Shown: positions 56,600 to 57,749 of the stretch, in pieces | Layout: each line of letters begins with the position of its first letter | How positions within the stretch are numbered: position 1 is the stretch's first letter | From: Gammaproteobacteria bacterium bin55 | GTDB taxonomy: Bacteria; Pseudomonadota; Gammaproteobacteria; Pseudomonadales; Azotimanducaceae | Direction of reading: 5' to 3' | DNA length: 57,749 nt | Assembly (NCBI GenBank): GCA_002238665.1 | Contig: MPMU01000003.1 | Location: 1 to 57,749 of the forward strand | Program-made: the position numbers and the translations under genes | The notes under the pieces: model-generated | The model's database searches: none | What the model was told of the DNA's origin: nothing | Seen by the model: only the letters and a program-made list of their open reading frames with translations

Positions 56600-57721
56600 T
56601 CATTCCTCACTAGGCTTAGGTTGCCAATCTAATGAACCGCTGTCACCGATCTGTAGTAATTGATCGCGGCTTGCACTATAAGCCATCGTCGATCGCACGG
56701 CTGCTGCCCATAGTCTGGGATCCAATAACTCCTGCGTGATGAGTTCGAATGACTGGTCGGAATGAGGGTCTATTCTATACACTACTTTCCAGAAATTTTC
56801 GCCATACTCAAGGAAGAGATATTGGTCTCCGTCGTATTCAAATACTTGCATGAAATTCAGATCCTCCTTAAACAACACATGCTCCTTGATTGCAATTTTG
56901 ATGCCGTCAGTTGTCGAGATCCTATAGATAGCGATTTGATAATCGTTATAACGATCGCTCGATTCTTCCTCTGTAATGATTTCGTCGACACCATCGCCAT
57001 CGGTGTCATGCGTAATCATCGATCGAATGGGGCATGGAAACTCGATGGAGTGGAGCGGTTTCAATCCGTCCGTCGTAAATCGGTCTATCTTCAACGAAAA
57101 TAAATTCTCGTCTCCTTCGAGACCAGAGTTTTCCTCATAGACTGCATACGCGATCTCCAGAACGCTGTCACCATCCGCGTCAAGAAGCGCTGCATCAATG
57201 ATTGGAAGGTCGCTTGCGGTCGCTAGGACAAATCCGTTCGAATCCCAGTCAAGTACGAAAATTCCTTGATTGCCATCACAGGGATTCTGACTGGTGCAGA
57301 TCAGTACTAGCTCGGATTGGGGATCCAAGTCGACATTCCCCAAAACGAACCTGGTTGCTTTTGGTACTTCAGTCTGTGGTTCAGATGGCCATTTGCTTTT
57401 GATGCCCCCGTCTGAAATATTCCCTACTCTGAGCGTAGCGAAATCTAGCCCCTCGGTCGAGTCAAGGAATATAAAATCCTCCTCGTCGTCTCCGTCTACG
57501 TCCGCAAAAGCGACAGCGTCGACTGTATAGGAACTATCGGGAAGAAAGATCGAATCCGAATAAAACTCGGTCTCGCTCTTCGGCGCTGAACACCCATTCG
57601 TAAGCAAAGTCACTAAGAGTGTCGACACAAGAGAATGCACGATCACGTTCGAGTTACTTGGACGATGATCTTTGAAGTATGGACATCGCTTGAGCAAGAA
57701 TACGATGGATATTGGAGTCAT
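56600..57721 (-). CDS. FG-GAP/VCBS-like lipoprotein, unknown function
   Basis: The protein has 373 residues with a lipobox LLTNGC (Cys44) after a hydrophobic segment. The mature part has at least four repeats with calcium-loop-like acidic motifs (DVDGDDEEDF, NVDLDPQSELV, DADGDSVLEI, DTDGDGVDEI), typical of integrin-like FG-GAP beta-propellers on the cell surface. The ATG at 57721 adds about 25 residues before the signal. A GTG at 57646 would put the signal at the N-terminus. No partner genes are visible. Confidence 0.65.
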   Translation of the reverse strand: MTPISIVFLLKRCPYFKDHRPSNSNVIVHSLVSTLLVTLLTNGCSAPKSETEFYSDSIFLPDSSYTVDAVAFADVDGDDEEDFIFLDSTEGLDFATLRVGNISDGGIKSKWPSEPQTEVPKATRFVLGNVDLDPQSELVLICTSQNPCDGNQGIFVLDWDSNGFVLATASDLPIIDAALLDADGDSVLEIAYAVYEENSGLEGDENLFSLKIDRFTTDGLKPLHSIEFPCPIRSMITHDTDGDGVDEIITEEESSDRYNDYQIAIYRISTTDGIKIAIKEHVLFKEDLNFMQVFEYDGDQYLFLEYGENFWKVVYRIDPHSDQSFELITQELLDPRLWAAAVRSTMAYSASRDQLLQIGDSGSLDWQPKPSEE

Positions 57722-57749
57722 GAACTTCCCTACTTCAGATATTTAGCAG

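Noticed and set aside
1-57749. CRISPR arrays, tRNA or rRNA genes
   Set aside because: I looked for regular short repeats and for tRNA T-loop patterns with matching stems and saw none I could support. A covariance-model scan would settle this.

Overview
The window looks like chromosome of a gammaproteobacterium of moderate GC content. The evidence is gene order: recA, mutS, fdxA, nlpD-like, truD, eno, kdsA, pyrG, tilS, dnaE, rnhB, lpxB, fabZ, lpxD, skp, bamA, rseP, cdsA, uppS, frr, pyrH, tsf, rpsB, map, glnD, dapC follows almost exactly the block I remember from Pseudomonas aeruginosa (recA to dapC). Lipid A, BAM and type II secretion genes make it a diderm. The species cannot be named from the sequence alone.

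Layout. 1-2415: a scarred accessory patch with the 3' part of an IS200/IS605-type tnpB, a DNA methyltransferase whose 3' end was cut by that element, a frameshifted HicB-like antitoxin with a HicA stub, and a 50-bp repeat. 2416-10053: recA (minus) divergent from mutS, followed by an aminotransferase-like/kinase pair, a small lipoprotein, ferredoxin FdxA, and a convergent LysM/LytM protein. 10028-20456: one long minus-strand run popT(DUF368)-truD-eno-kdsA-pyrG-tilS-dnaE, read in reverse. 20459-24646: an insertion inside the old rnhB-dnaE junction, bounded by a broken rnhB copy and the 3' part of the intact rnhB, carrying three exported proteins of unknown role. 24626-32313: rnhB, lpxB, fabZ, lpxD, skp, bamA, rseP. 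32460-34483: a plus-strand pair (Fe/2-oxoglutarate dioxygenase and enolase-superfamily sugar-acid dehydratase) in the slot where dxr normally lies. 34610-40973: cdsA, uppS, frr, pyrH, an unusual HsdR-N nuclease-like gene, tsf, rpsB. 41194-55501: map, glnD, dapC, dapE, gspN, gspC, gspD, plsB, then rsmJ and tsaB (minus) and moeA (plus). 55502-57749: a broken adk remnant, a decayed IS4/IS1634-type transposase and an FG-GAP lipoprotein.

The core genes serve DNA repair (recA, mutS), replication (dnaE, rnhB), translation (rpsB, tsf, frr, map, tilS, truD, rsmJ, tsaB), envelope building (kdsA, lpxB, lpxD, fabZ, bamA, skp, rseP, cdsA, plsB, uppS, popT, gsp genes) and lysine/diaminopimelate synthesis (dapC, dapE).

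The most notable features are absences and intrusions in a very conserved block: dxr, ispD and ispF (all methylerythritol-phosphate pathway), lpxA, accA, ftsB, surE, pcm and rpoS are missing from their usual slots. An rnhB duplication brackets a 3.7-kb insert in a pattern expected of single-crossover integration. The adk next to tsaB is a pseudogene, and a nuclease-like gene sits inside the rpsB-tsf-pyrH-frr cluster.
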